Of a DNA stretch of 64,000 nucleotides, positions 15,887 through 28,000 are shown in pieces (position 1 is the stretch's first letter; every line of letters begins with the position of its first letter). Under the pieces are notes generated by a model. The model worked only from the letters and a program-made list of their open reading frames with translations, did no database searches and had not been told where the DNA came from. A program made the translations under genes and the position numbers. The stretch lies in the NCBI GenBank assembly GCA_964035795.1, contig OZ038321.1, forward strand, positions 1,648,408 to 1,712,407, written 5' to 3'. This stretch comes from Pterobdella sp. o SKG-2022. Its lineage: Eukaryota; Annelida; Clitellata; Hirudinida; Piscicolidae.

Positions 15887-16563
15887 CCACGAAGGTATAT
15901 TTACCCTGACACTACTAAGGTATATTGACTCACGCACACAAACGGACTTCCAGTTTGGGACATTGCTAATCTGAATGCGCATACCAACTTAGAAAAACTC
16001 TAGAAAACTAACAAAAATCTTTGTACAACCTAAATTCATTATATAAAATAAAGCTCAGGATAATTTAGCAAATTCTTTTTCTACTGTTCTTTTCGAGAGG
16101 AATAAGTTGTTAATAGTATTATAATAATAACTGGGGATTAAAACGTAATAAAAAAATTACTAAAGTAAAGAAAAAAAAATATTTTTAATGTCAAAACCAT
16201 GTATCCACACCCACACATCCCTACACACACACTCCATAGGGAGCTTGTAAGCTGTCTGGGATCAGCCGTCCAAATTATTGATTTTTCAAAAAATAACTTT
16301 ATTAGTTTTTTTTGTAGCGTTTGATTTTGTTTTAACATTTCTTTTGAGTTTGTTTGTGACTGTTGCAAATTGTTGTAAAAATCTGTTGCTAAGATTTTTG
16401 ATTCGAAAAATTTTTTTCAATGTTGTTTAAAAAAAATGTATAATTAAAACTCATTGAAGAAAACTTATTCTAATTAATTATTAAAAAAACTCGGCCATTA
16501 GATACCTCGAAATTCAAACTAGTGTTTACGTTTTCGTCTGCATATAAATCTCGCGCACAAACA

Positions 16564-18807
16564 ATGAGAAAAGTCGGCAAATCAAAAGAATCGAAAGTGG
16601 TGAATAATTCTCTTTTAAATGATCCTTGTATAGACCAAACGAGCCCATGGGAATATTCTCACATTTTAGTTGAGTTCACTCTCGCCATTTTGAAGCCCGA
16701 TGTAGAAGCTTATCATGACGATATAGAAGGAATTATCCATGAAAAGGGATTTAGTATTATCCATGTGTGTTTTGAAAAGTTTTGGATACTTTTATTTTAT
16801 GAAGTAGTAGCATTGAAATTAACCTATATATTCTAAAAATAGTAACTCATTTTAAATTTATGAACAATAAAAAACAATCAAAATCCTTCAAATAAAAATT
16901 CAACGCAGAGAAGATCAATTCAAATGAGCGAAGAGCAAGTTCTAGAATTTTACGGCAAGAACCACGACGATACGTACCTAGAGGACTTGATCAAGTTTTA
17001 TTCCAAGGGTATATCCAGGATCCTCTTGCTGGCTCGTCGTAACGCTATTGCACGTTGGATCAGTATTATCGGACCTGAGAACTCTTTCAGGGCTAAGGAA
17101 ACAGATCCGACGAGGTTGGGTCCGATTGGATTAATCTGAATTTTAAGTTTAGTTTATATAAATTTTATCATTATAATTTTATTGAATTTTGAGATTATTA
17201 TCGGTTTTAATTTCTATTATATTTCATTTAAATTGTTAAATAAAGTTTTTTTGATATTTTAAATATGTCTTAAAGACTCAAACAGACGTACTTACTTTTG
17301 GCTAAAAAAAGTACATTTATAAATCATGTACTCTAATTTAAATGCATAGTTATAGCCTACAACCACCGTTTAAATCGTCGAACATAGACAGGGTAGTTGC
17401 ACAAAAGGATATAAAAATTGTATAACTTCATTGGAGTAATGATTTTTCCAAAAGCCATACCGTAAAATGAATATAATTTCAGAACACTAGTAAGTTTATT
17501 AAGATACGAAGCTTTTCGTTAACAACGAACATGAAGCGGTGAAAGGAACTTCTGAACCAGCAAAACACATATCGAAGAACCTTACACATAAATTCTCGTG
17601 GAGAACTTTGATGCGAGCCCCTGAAGATTGGAGAAAAAGGAGGATATTGGAAGCTTTCTTAATTAAAATTTAAAACCCTACTTTAAATGACCATAAGGGC
17701 GTAAGGAATTTATTATTATTTAGAAATGGTGTTACATAATATGCCTTATTTTATCTTGTTGTCTCTAATTTACACGATAGTCCTTCTCATTCCATAGCTT
17801 TTATGATATATATTTGCAACATTCATGAACTGCAAGATTAGGAATTTATTATGATTTAGAAATGGTGTTACATAATAGGCCTTATTTTATTAGAGTTGCT
17901 TGCACATTTTTATTTTTATTCATGATTTACATTATAGTCCACTCACTTTTTTATTTTAGTAATATTTTGTGTAATAATTATGGGGTTTGGAATTAACTTT
18001 CATCTGTTGCCATAGTAATATCAATAAAATGGTTTCTCATACTTGAAAACGTTACGTTGTTAACGAAAAGCTTCGTATCTTAATAAACTTACTAGTGTTC
18101 TGAAATTATATTCATTTCATTGGAGTACTTCATCATTATATGTAACTTCATTGTTTCACTACCACCCCTTGCTCCTCGACGCCATAATGCCAACAGCATA
18201 AGAGCTGTCTACGGCACAGATGACCTGAGAAACGCTGTTCATGGCAGCAAAGACTCTGAATGTGCTCAGAAGGAGATCAGCTACTTTTTTGCTGATAGTA
18301 AACTCTTGATATTCATTCGCTAAAAAATAAATAGGGAAGTAGATATAGATAGATTAAGATAATTTTTTTTACAATAATTTAGAGCTTTAAAAAATGTAAT
18401 TAATTGAATAAACAGTTTTCAGTTTTATATTACATATTAATAATAAAACTAAAATAAGACAGAAAAAAACGTGAAAATTTAACCTTGCCCTCATCTCCAG
18501 GATCAATAGAGCCCCTGGTGGACATAAAGGCAAGCGCAAACTATCTGGCAAGGACTGTCAACAGGACACTTATTCAAGGCCTTAAAGCCCTCAGCTATAA
18601 GAAGCCTGAGAATCCTTATGTACGTGTGTGTGTGTGTGTGTGTGTGCGTGGATGTGTTCGATATGCATATCTATGTTTGAACTCATCAGCACAAACAGTC
18701 TAATAATAGCTCCAACCCTCTTTAAACAGAGCTGGTTGGCTGAATGGTTGTTGGAGCACAGCCCTTATAAGCCAGATGTTAATCCGGTCAACTATTACGT
18801 TCAATAA
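16564..18807 (+). CDS. NME5: NME5 (nucleoside diphosphate kinase homolog 5), complete, five exons
   Basis: NME5 is a group II NDPK-like protein of motile cilia and sperm flagella, a radial-spoke component with doubtful kinase activity. Exons: 16564-16764, 16909-17114, 18197-18297, 18501-18619, 18730-18807; 234 aa from the ATG at 16564. The NDK domain opens with EFTLAILKPDVEAY, continues through IIHRRSIQMSEEQ across the first junction, ARRNAIARW and IIGPENSFRAKETDP, then SIRAVYGTDDLRNAVHGSKD. The active-site His of the NDK family is kept in NAVHGS. The C-terminal exons carry the DPY-30-like dimerisation helix region (ANYLARTVNRTLIQGL, then SWLAEWLLEHSP). Phases agree at all four junctions. Upstream in-frame sequence could extend the N-terminus only by a non-ATG codon. 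Intron 2 contains a foldback element. Confidence 0.93.
17439..18115. mobile_element. Foldback/MITE-like element with perfect 63-bp inverted repeats inside NME5 intron 2
   Basis: 17465-17527 and 18055-18117 are exact reverse complements over 63 bases, from AAATGAATATAATTTCAG to CGTTAACAACG. The 12-base direct repeat TTCATTGGAGTA occurs at 17427-17438 and 18116-18127, overlapping the right arm by two bases; it may be a target duplication. The interior has no open frame of note but contains two related blocks (about 17700-17790 and 17840-17950), both with TTTAGAAATGGTGTTACATA. This suggests a non-autonomous element. The arms carry ACGAAGCTTTTCGTTA, shared with other sites in the window. Confidence 0.75.
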
Positions 18808-20716
18808 GACTTTTTTCTAAAGCTGTGTTTATTTTGATTAAGAATAATGATAATACTGTTATTATTATTATTACTACTACTTCTACTACTACTACTAATA
18901 ATAAATTGTTATTGATGCTATTATATTACTGATATTAAAATAATAATAATAAAATCATTTATTTGTAATAATCTTATTTAAATTACTTCATACATTATCA
19001 CACTATACAAATATTTTTTTTTGTAAATACATACAAAATAGTCTATCGAGAGTATTATGCTAAATATTCTTTTTAGTTTTTTAAGAGAACATCACTCGCT
19101 AGGGTTTTTGAAAATTTCTATTGACATAATAAAAATGAAAATTAATGTACCATCAGAAAAATAATAAAAACATAATATAACTTCGATAATTTCAAAATTT
19201 TTTTTATAACGAGGGAATTTTATCAATTAATCAAGCAAAACTAAAACCTTCGATAAGTATAATCTTATCATAACTCATTAGACTAGTGTTGTTTTTATTT
19301 ATTTACTATTTATATAGCGTACTTTTCATAAAAATTAAACATATATCAGAGGTGATCAAATTTAGTTGTTCATGAAATTCCTGTCATCTTCCGGTTAATT
19401 TTGAAGTGCCTTAAACTTGAAATTCTCACATTATTCTGAATTTTCTCAATTTACTGTCACGTCTATTTTTGATTTTTTTATTTTATGCTTCACTATTTGC
19501 AAATATTATTCATAATTTGTTTTAATGCGCATTTTAATAATGACATAATCTTTATTTATAGTGATCGAACTGTCAGAAGTTCTTGTGTAACATTTCTATT
19601 TGAAAAAAGTCATTTTGGTTAATTTAAAAAAAAGCGTTAGAATTGTAAAAGTGGGTTATTGTAATTAATAAACTGTTTTTAAAGGAAAGTTCAAATTCCA
19701 AAGATATAGATGGATGAGTGATGTAATTAAAAGTAACATGACAAAAAATGACGATTTTTAATAAGAATGAAAAAGTTACGTCATTTTGAAGAATAACAGA
19801 ATTTAAAAGTGAATTTTTACATTAATATTTGAATAATTAAAATTTAAATAAGAAGAAATTGGTTGTAAAAAAGAAATATTTGAATGAAAACACTTGGCTC
19901 GAAGAATCAAAAAGAAATATTTGAGTTTTTGAGCCAAGTTTGGTTTATTTTTGGAAACATTTAATCTAGAATGTTGATGAATCAATTTTTTCAGTGAAAT
20001 TAATTGTGAAAATAGCTTCAATAGATAAAATAAAAGTTGAATATTTCATGAGAAGAACTGCCATTAAACTGAAATTAAAAAAATCACTTTTTATAAAAAA
20101 AAATAAAAAATAATTTAAATACTAAAATCAATACACAACATCAAAACAAAACTAAATCCAATAAACAAATTTTATATATCTCACATCCTTATGTTAATAT
20201 CCGCAGCAAGCAGCAAGAACGTGCACAACACACACGCACAAATACACACACACATACGATTAAAAGAAGAAGAACTATACATAAACAGATTTGGAAATTT
20301 GACAATTTTAAAATAAAATAAGTAGCAAAAATAATACGGATAACAGCCTAAAAAACTAGTAAATACATAAATAAATAAATATATATATACACTATAGCTT
20401 AGGATAGCTTTGTTTAAGTTCTTTTGAAGACTGATTTACCCTGAATAAAGAAGTGGTCAAAAGACTCCACAAGGAATTTTTATCAAAAACTACAAATAAT
20501 ATTTAAAATTTGTTGTAAATTTTGTTCGGGATATGTTGGAAACTCTAGTCAGCAAAAGAGGTAGTTGTTTTGAGCTTAATTTGTTTTTATGCGTCATAAC
20601 CTCATAATTTATTTTATTAATATTATTATCATTATAATCTTATTATTATTATTGTTATTATTAGTATTATTATTATCATTACAATCTTATTATTTTTATT
20701 ATTATTACCATTATAA

Positions 20717-20759
<43 letters not shown>

Positions 20760-20967
20760 GAAGCTAACAGTTATGTTTTATGTTGGTCTACTCTCATTTG
20801 GACTTAGTATTTACCATGGATTTCTAATACGCGTGTCCATTTTACAAGCTTTGTATACTTTCCTAAAAATACTCCCTGTTCATTAATTTATATTGATTTT
20901 CCAATCACCCTGAACCATGCATTAAACAATAAGTTATTGATTTTATTGTTTTTTTGTTATTACAAAC
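18808..20967. other. Intergenic stretch, no gene seen
   Basis: AT-rich sequence with TTA/ATT runs (18860-18960 and 20610-20760) and no convincing exon. Short open frames such as 19803-20021 on the minus strand lack recognisable features. Confidence 0.6.
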
Positions 20968-21040
20968 GGCCCGTATAGCTCAGCTGATAGAGCGTTAGAC
21001 TAGTTATCCAAAGTAACCGGGTTCAATCCCGTGTGGGCCG
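20968..21040 (+). tRNA. tRNA-like sequence heading a SINE (probably not a functional tRNA gene)
   Basis: The block folds as a tRNA. GGCCCGT pairs with GTGGGCC at the acceptor stem, TAGCTCAGCTGATAGAGC is the D arm (box A), and GGGTTCAATCCC is the T arm (box B). The anticodon stem-loop TTAGACTAGTTATCCAA has one mismatch and would read AGT. It is followed by non-tRNA sequence found elsewhere in the window, which marks it as the 5' head of a SINE. A related head lies at 29954-30028. Confidence 0.6.
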
Positions 21041-21110
21041 ACAATTATATACACAAGGAGTAGCGCTTTGTGAAACATCTGTTGAGCTAACTAAACCCCA
21101 CTATGGAAAA
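20968..21110 (+). mobile_element. tRNA-derived SINE copy with body shared by three other loci
   Basis: After the tRNA-like head the sequence runs into AGTAGCGCTTTGTGAAAC (21059-21076) and AAACCCCACTATGG. The same body is seen at 49725-49795 (+ strand) and, reversed, at 40381-40453 and 22866-22941, where it reads with CCAATCAATTGCGCAA and AAAACCCCAGATAG. The internal Pol III promoter boxes A and B are present in the head. Confidence 0.65.
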
Positions 21111-21421
21111 AAATTGTCATTACATCATCAATATCAGTTGAGTATTATGTAAAGCATTGGAATGACGTAATGTTTAAGTATAATTATTTTTTTGATATTT
21201 TTAATTTTGCTAAGTCCAACTTTTTCTTAAAATACCTTCAGTAGTATTATTGTTCATATTGATATGTTTTTTCAGTTTAAATATTATTTTTTTTATGTAA
21301 TTAATTTATTATTATTATTATTTTTAATTTGTTCATGAATCATTTTGTTTTCGTCTTGGTTTGACTCGAATCTTAGCTGAGCCTATATTATCAAGTGATT
21401 TTATATCAACAACACTAATTT

Positions 21422-22115
<694 letters not shown>

Positions 22116-22865
22116 ATGGAAATGAAGCTATAACTTTTTGTATACTATTTTTGTGCACATATTCCCCATCATCATCGAATCCTTAAACATCCCATAATGG
22201 GCTCGAATGTAGCAATTCGCCTTGTTTTCCCGTAGTAATATAAAAAAAAATAATAAATTATTCTGAATAATAATAATAATAATAATAATGATAATAATAA
22301 TAATAGAAAATATTGTTTTTATTCGGTTAACAAATTTAAATCTTTCGAGGTTTTTAAAAGTACTACTACCAGAAAACGAAAAAAAAAACAAAAATAATAA
22401 TAATCGAAATAATAATAATAATAATAATAATAATAATTTAATCTTAATAAAAATAAAAATAAGAATCAAAACAATAAGAATCAGAACAAGAATAATCAAA
22501 ATAATAATAATAACAAAAAAATGATAAGAATAACCATAAATTCGAATATCAATGTATGCAAACACTACATGAATTAAGCTTATATGCGTTCCCAAAGAGA
22601 CCAAATAACCAAGGATCAGCGAGGTGAGATTAAGATAAAAGTGAACTGCTGTCTATATAAGATTTGCAATATACATTTTTAACATTTTTTCTCCAAAAAT
22701 TATTTTTTTTATTATAAGAATAAATTAATAATAGGAATTTTTGAAAAATATTACGATAAACTAACATACAACGGTTCACATCGTCAACATCTCAAAGTCT
22801 CCCAGTTCAGTTTAAGCATTAGGGAATAACTGAAAAATATCCGCTTAATGATGATATAGAAAAGA

Positions 22866-22941
22866 GTAAGCAAGTCGACCATTTGATCTTTCCTATCTGG
22901 GGTTTCATTTGCACAATTGATTGGTTTCACAGGAAGCTACT
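22866..22941 (-). mobile_element. SINE body copy, reverse orientation
   Basis: The segment contains CAAGTCGACCATTTGATC, CTATCTGGGGTTTCATTTG and ACAATTGATTGGTTTCACAG. It matches the copies at 40381-40453 and, reversed, 49725-49795. It is followed at about 22976 by CGAAAAGCTTCGT, the motif of the hairpin elements. No tRNA head was found next to it. Confidence 0.65.
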
Positions 22942-23379
22942 CCGTGTGGAGCAAAAGATATATAGGAAATATATCGAAAAGCTTCGTCTGAATAAAATAT
23001 TTAAAACCCATCATGTTTTTTTTTGATCCAATTGTTAAACGTTATTTGTCATAAGAATCCACACACTAACTAACAACAAAAAAAGTGTTTAAATAGGCAT
23101 GTTATTGCCAAAAAGCTCATGCAGATATTGGTTGGTTAGAATATCCATTTCCAACCAATAATGAAGCCAGGCTGTACTGGTTAAAAGATAACCATTATAA
23201 ATTCTCCGCAAGGATTAATACATAACTATTATATGTTTCCCGCAGTTATGGGAAGGATAAAACATTAATTTTTCTGCAGGTATGCTGCAGTGAAAAATGT
23301 TTGAAGACAAGATCGTATACAGTGAAAAGCTAGCAAATGACATACAGGTTAAACTCAGTGGCTTCCCATTCTCCCCCCA

Positions 23380-23830
23380 AAACTTCAAGTTTGTGCTTTA
23401 GGGCTTTTTAATGTTTTAGAACTAATGTTGTTGTGCTGTTTAGAACTAATCTTGGTGTTTTAGAGTTTCAAATTTTTGTTTAGACTTTTTGATGTTTTAA
23501 AATTTAAAATTTGTGCTATTGGGCTTTTTGATGCTTTAGAAATCCATTTTATAATCTAAGTTTGTCTTACAAAAAGCTTAGAGCATTAAGTTAATAAATA
23601 CTTTGAGTTTGCCTCACTATTTGCCTTAGGCTTTTCTACACCCTCTTTAAGTTTATGCTTTTAGGCGTTTCGATGTTTCAGAACTGCAAGTTTGTGCTCT
23701 TGTGCTTCTGTGCTCTATATACAATTTTTTAGAGCTTTACTGTTTTAGAAATATGTGATGTTGTGCTATTTAATGTTGCAAACTACAAACCCGTGGTTTT
23801 TGTTTTTGTATGTTTCAATACTTTAAGTTT
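23380..23830 (+). repeat. Degenerate minisatellite with about 40-bp units
   Basis: Recurring blocks read approximately AAGTTTGTGCTTTAGGGC then TTTTTGATGTTTTAGAA, with much variation in spacing and sequence over about 450 bases. The divergence between units indicates an old array. No open reading frame is kept. Confidence 0.55.
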
Positions 23831-23956
23831 GTTATTTATTTCTTCTCATGTATCATGGGAAACACACAAAGTCAATTATGATTCTTTGAAGCTATAATGT
23901 TCATTTAACAACAATAATAATTTTAAAAAACGTGCTCTATTTAATTATGGATTTAA

Positions 23957-23963
23957 TAATAAA

Positions 23964-24056
<93 letters not shown>

Positions 24057-24062
24057 TAATAA
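23957..24062 (+). repeat. (AAT)n microsatellite
   Basis: About 100 bases of AAT repeat, ending in AACAATAACG. The poly-Asn open frame over it has no splice-supported connection to the JIP exons downstream. Confidence 0.9.
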
Positions 24063-24477
24063 CGAAATATATAAATTTTTTATTAAAAATTATAATCTCT
24101 ATAAAAATTACCTTATAAAAAAATTTTCTAAAAAGGGGTCTTCCCTTTAAAGTTTTTTCAAAAATCGAATCACCAAGCGTTGATGAATGTAGCCATTAAA
24201 GGCTTTTAAATCCCAAATTGGGAGACCTTCCAAGCTGAATAATTAGGTTGATCCTCAGCAGATTATGTCTGAGTTTTTGTTAAAATGTCACGAAGCTTCT
24301 TACAAGTGGAGCTAAAATTGTCAAGTGATGGGGAGAGAAGAAATTAAAATAAGAAAAATAATAATAATAATAAACGCTTAGTCATAAGTTCGTGTCGTTT
24401 TGATAGCTTTTAAATAATGTTTTCAAACATAAAATACTGATCAAACACCACTCAAGAACTCCAAAATTTCTCCTCAG

Positions 24478-25019
24478 ATTATCCTACGATTTAGACACGA
24501 ATGAAGCGGAGAAAAAAATGAACAGTGAGAAACTAAAGACCCGAATTCAAGAGGAAAACAAGAATAGTAGACTTTTGTTCGAGGCGTTGAAGTTACGAAA
24601 CAGACATCCTTTCAAACGGCCCAATAGTGCGGTTAACAGACCGAACAGTGGCAAGGATATCAACGGAAACCAAACCCACGGGAAATTCTACCATTTAAAC
24701 TTTGAGCCAATCAGGATTGAGGATTATAAACAGATTGAAGAGTTCGAGGAGTTTACTGGCTGCAAGTCTCTAGAATCCCCCCCCACTTCTTTCCCCCTTC
24801 CTCCTCATAATGCTTATATGCCTAACGTTACTGACGTTAACAATAACATTGATTCTAGCTCCATTGTTAAGAATTCCCCGTTTGCTCTCAACCAGTCTCC
24901 ACAAATTATCAAGCTTCATAAGAGAAAGCAGTCAGCCCATACTGTTAGTGATAATAAGATAAATAATTTTTTAAAAATAATATTCATAATTGGATAAAAT
25001 ATATTAGCATATAAAAATC

Positions 25020-25055
<36 letters not shown>

Positions 25056-28000
25056 GATTAAGCATAGTAATAATCCTAACAGGATAAAATGTATAATCCT
25101 AATAAGAATCACAATAGCAAAAAAATAGTCATAGTAATAAAAATAATAATAAACAAAAATAACAACAATAAAAAATAAGAAAAAAAAAATAACAATAATA
25201 ACCCAGAACGGATGTGTTTCCGTGCCGAAAGAGGAATATGTGAAGAAGAGGCCAGGGTTCAGAAAACTGCCAAGCCTACCCTCCGCCCCTCCCATTTCTC
25301 GCCTCTGTGCGTGTGATTGGCTGTTAATTTTATTTGACTGGGTGTTGTTTGGGTGATTGCTGTTTTGGTTATGAGTGATTTTTATAGGTAGCTATTGCTG
25401 TTGAGGTTAGAGACAAAGGTTGAGATGCTTATAACATATATGCCATCTTTTTTTGTTGATGTTGTTGGAGACTGTTGAACCAAAAAAGAAAGTGACTTGG
25501 AAGCTGCAAAAATAGCGCTAAAAAATAGAATTATTCATAAAACATCATTTTAAGGCATTTTAATACAATTATTCAAACTTAAGCTACAGTTTTTGGTAAA
25601 TATGGCTATAAAACATTATCATGGAATTAGATTAGAGCACAACCAAAGGGATAAAGCTATTTACTATGGCAACATCTAACGATAGAAACTAAATATAAGG
25701 TTCCCCCTCGAGAAGTATAAAGAAGATAATTTTAATCATAGAATTGGAACTAAGGTGCCGCAAAATAGTGATTTTATTTGTCTTGATTTTGAAATTTAGG
25801 GATGGAGTTTTTATTTAGTGTTCTCCCAGTTTTATTGGTTTAAAATGATTTTTTAGACTTCAATAACTAAATACCATCATTGGGGTCCAGTTCCTCTGTT
25901 ACCAGAGTATTTAGAGTTTGTTGTGGTCTTAAAACTCTCCGAGTTAAAGCCACTTTATTTATCGTTTGTATTTGGTATGTATATCTTTTGTATTTTGTTG
26001 TAATTTAGAGCGTATTTGGTATTAAGTTAGTTGTAATTTATTTAGTATTACATGGGTTGTAATCAATTATTTTCCATTGCAGCTTCTACAGTCCCCGACT
26101 TGATAGCCACAACCAAAATGCCATCAGTCGCCGAGGAAATTATGGCAGTGTTTGCTTGCGAAAAGAAAAAGCAGAAACTCTCAGAAGATGCTCCATTTTC
26201 CTTCACTTTTCCCCACTGCTGTAGTCCTGAAATCATATTTGGTCTGAGGAATGAACCAGAAAACACAGCACAGCACACCATGAAGGATTTGGGAAACCCA
26301 GACACTATCGACCCGGTTAAAAAGTACTCAGACCTCTACTTGAATGAGTCATACGTCAAAAACATCATTTGCTTCAAATGTGATAACATCGAACGAGTGT
26401 ATGACCGGTTGAAGGAGGAGGATGAAGAAGAAGATGAAGAGGAGGAAGAAGAAGAGGATGTGAGAAAGAAGAATTTAAAAGAAGTCAAAGCCACTTTACC
26501 CCTACCACCAGTTCCAAAAGAGCTGATCTTAGACAAGAGCTCAGAAAATTCTCTTTATCCTAATAGGTTATTTCTGATGTTATCACTATTAAAATTTGTG
26601 TTTTAGCTTGAATTAAGGGTGCTACAGATGAAAAGTTTTGAGTGAATAATAAATATATTTAATTTAATGTTGTATTAATAAAGAAAAATAATTTTTATTA
26701 AAATTTCTGTTCCCAATTTTGATACAAATCTTGTTGAAGTTCCAATTAAAATTCTTTAAGAAAATTTTCGTGCACCAAGCAATTATTTTTAAAGTTTTGG
26801 GCTATACAAATTCATACACACAATTAAAAATACCTTCATTAATGGAACCTGAAAAAAAAATTTTAGGAAAAATAATTTCTTTATTTCATTAATCTATTTA
26901 AGTCGACCCTCAGCCGTCCGGAAAATAAGGTTCAGTAGGGCAATAGGTGTGGCCCACGGGGGGTCACTTTTTAGGCATCAAAATACTTCATATTTTAATC
27001 CTCATTTAGTGGGAAGGCAACTGATATCAACCAACACTCTCACCTCATCACACCTCCCTCTTGTTCCAGTATTGATTCAGGCGTTTCTCTTAGTAGGATC
27101 AACTCCGCTAATTCTAAAGGTCTGTGTCTGGTTGGGTCGACGCCCGAGGTAGTAATGGCTGTTAATCCTTTGAACTGTTATTGTTTTGAGCTTTATATTA
27201 GAGTGGAGATTCTTAATACATTTATTAGATATTAAAAGATATGAGAATGTTGATTTCATCATAACATGGTATTTTATTGTATTTTTGTATTCTGTTGTAT
27301 ATTATCTGTTGTATTTTATCGTATTGTATTTTGTTTTATTGTATCGTATATTGTTTTATTTTCTTGTATTGTATTTTGTTTCATTGTATTGTATCTTGAT
27401 CTATTGTATTGTATTCTAATTATTTTCTAAACTTTTCATTCAAAACAGCTTCTGACGTTCAGAGCGATGAATCAGATTTCCTCAAAACACCATCAAACAA
27501 ACAAACTAACAAAATTGAGAAGACTACACTCGAAAATACAAACAAAAACAACAACAACAACAACTACAACAACAACTACAACAACAACTACAACAACAAC
27601 AACAACATTGATAATGATATGATGAACAACACAATAGACGTATCTGAGATACAAAATTTCACAACCTCCTCTAACAACACAACATCCTCACCCCATAGCA
27701 CCACCGAATCTACCCATAACACAGCCACCCTATTCCCCAACAATACGAATGACCTCAGCAACAGTCTAATTGGAGGGTTTACAGAGATAGAAAGCTATTT
27801 AGACGAATGTGATGCTACTCATCGAGGGTGCCATAAATTCTTACCTAGACACCCGGAAGAACTGGCAGTGGAGATTGGGGACGGGTTGTTCGTGGAAAGA
27901 GAGCATGATGATTTGTGGTGTGAAGGTAGGTTGAGAGAGTGGGGGCTATGTAGGGTAGGTGATGTAGAAATGGGAGGTTACAGATGGGTTGGAGGCTGTG

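Noticed and set aside
16522..16563. N-terminal extension of NME5 beginning with FTFSSAYKSRAQT
   Set aside because: It would start at a GTG codon; the first ATG in frame is 16564.
20968..21040. Functional tRNA gene
   Set aside because: The anticodon stem has a mismatch and the block is joined to a SINE body found elsewhere without it, so a SINE head is the better reading.
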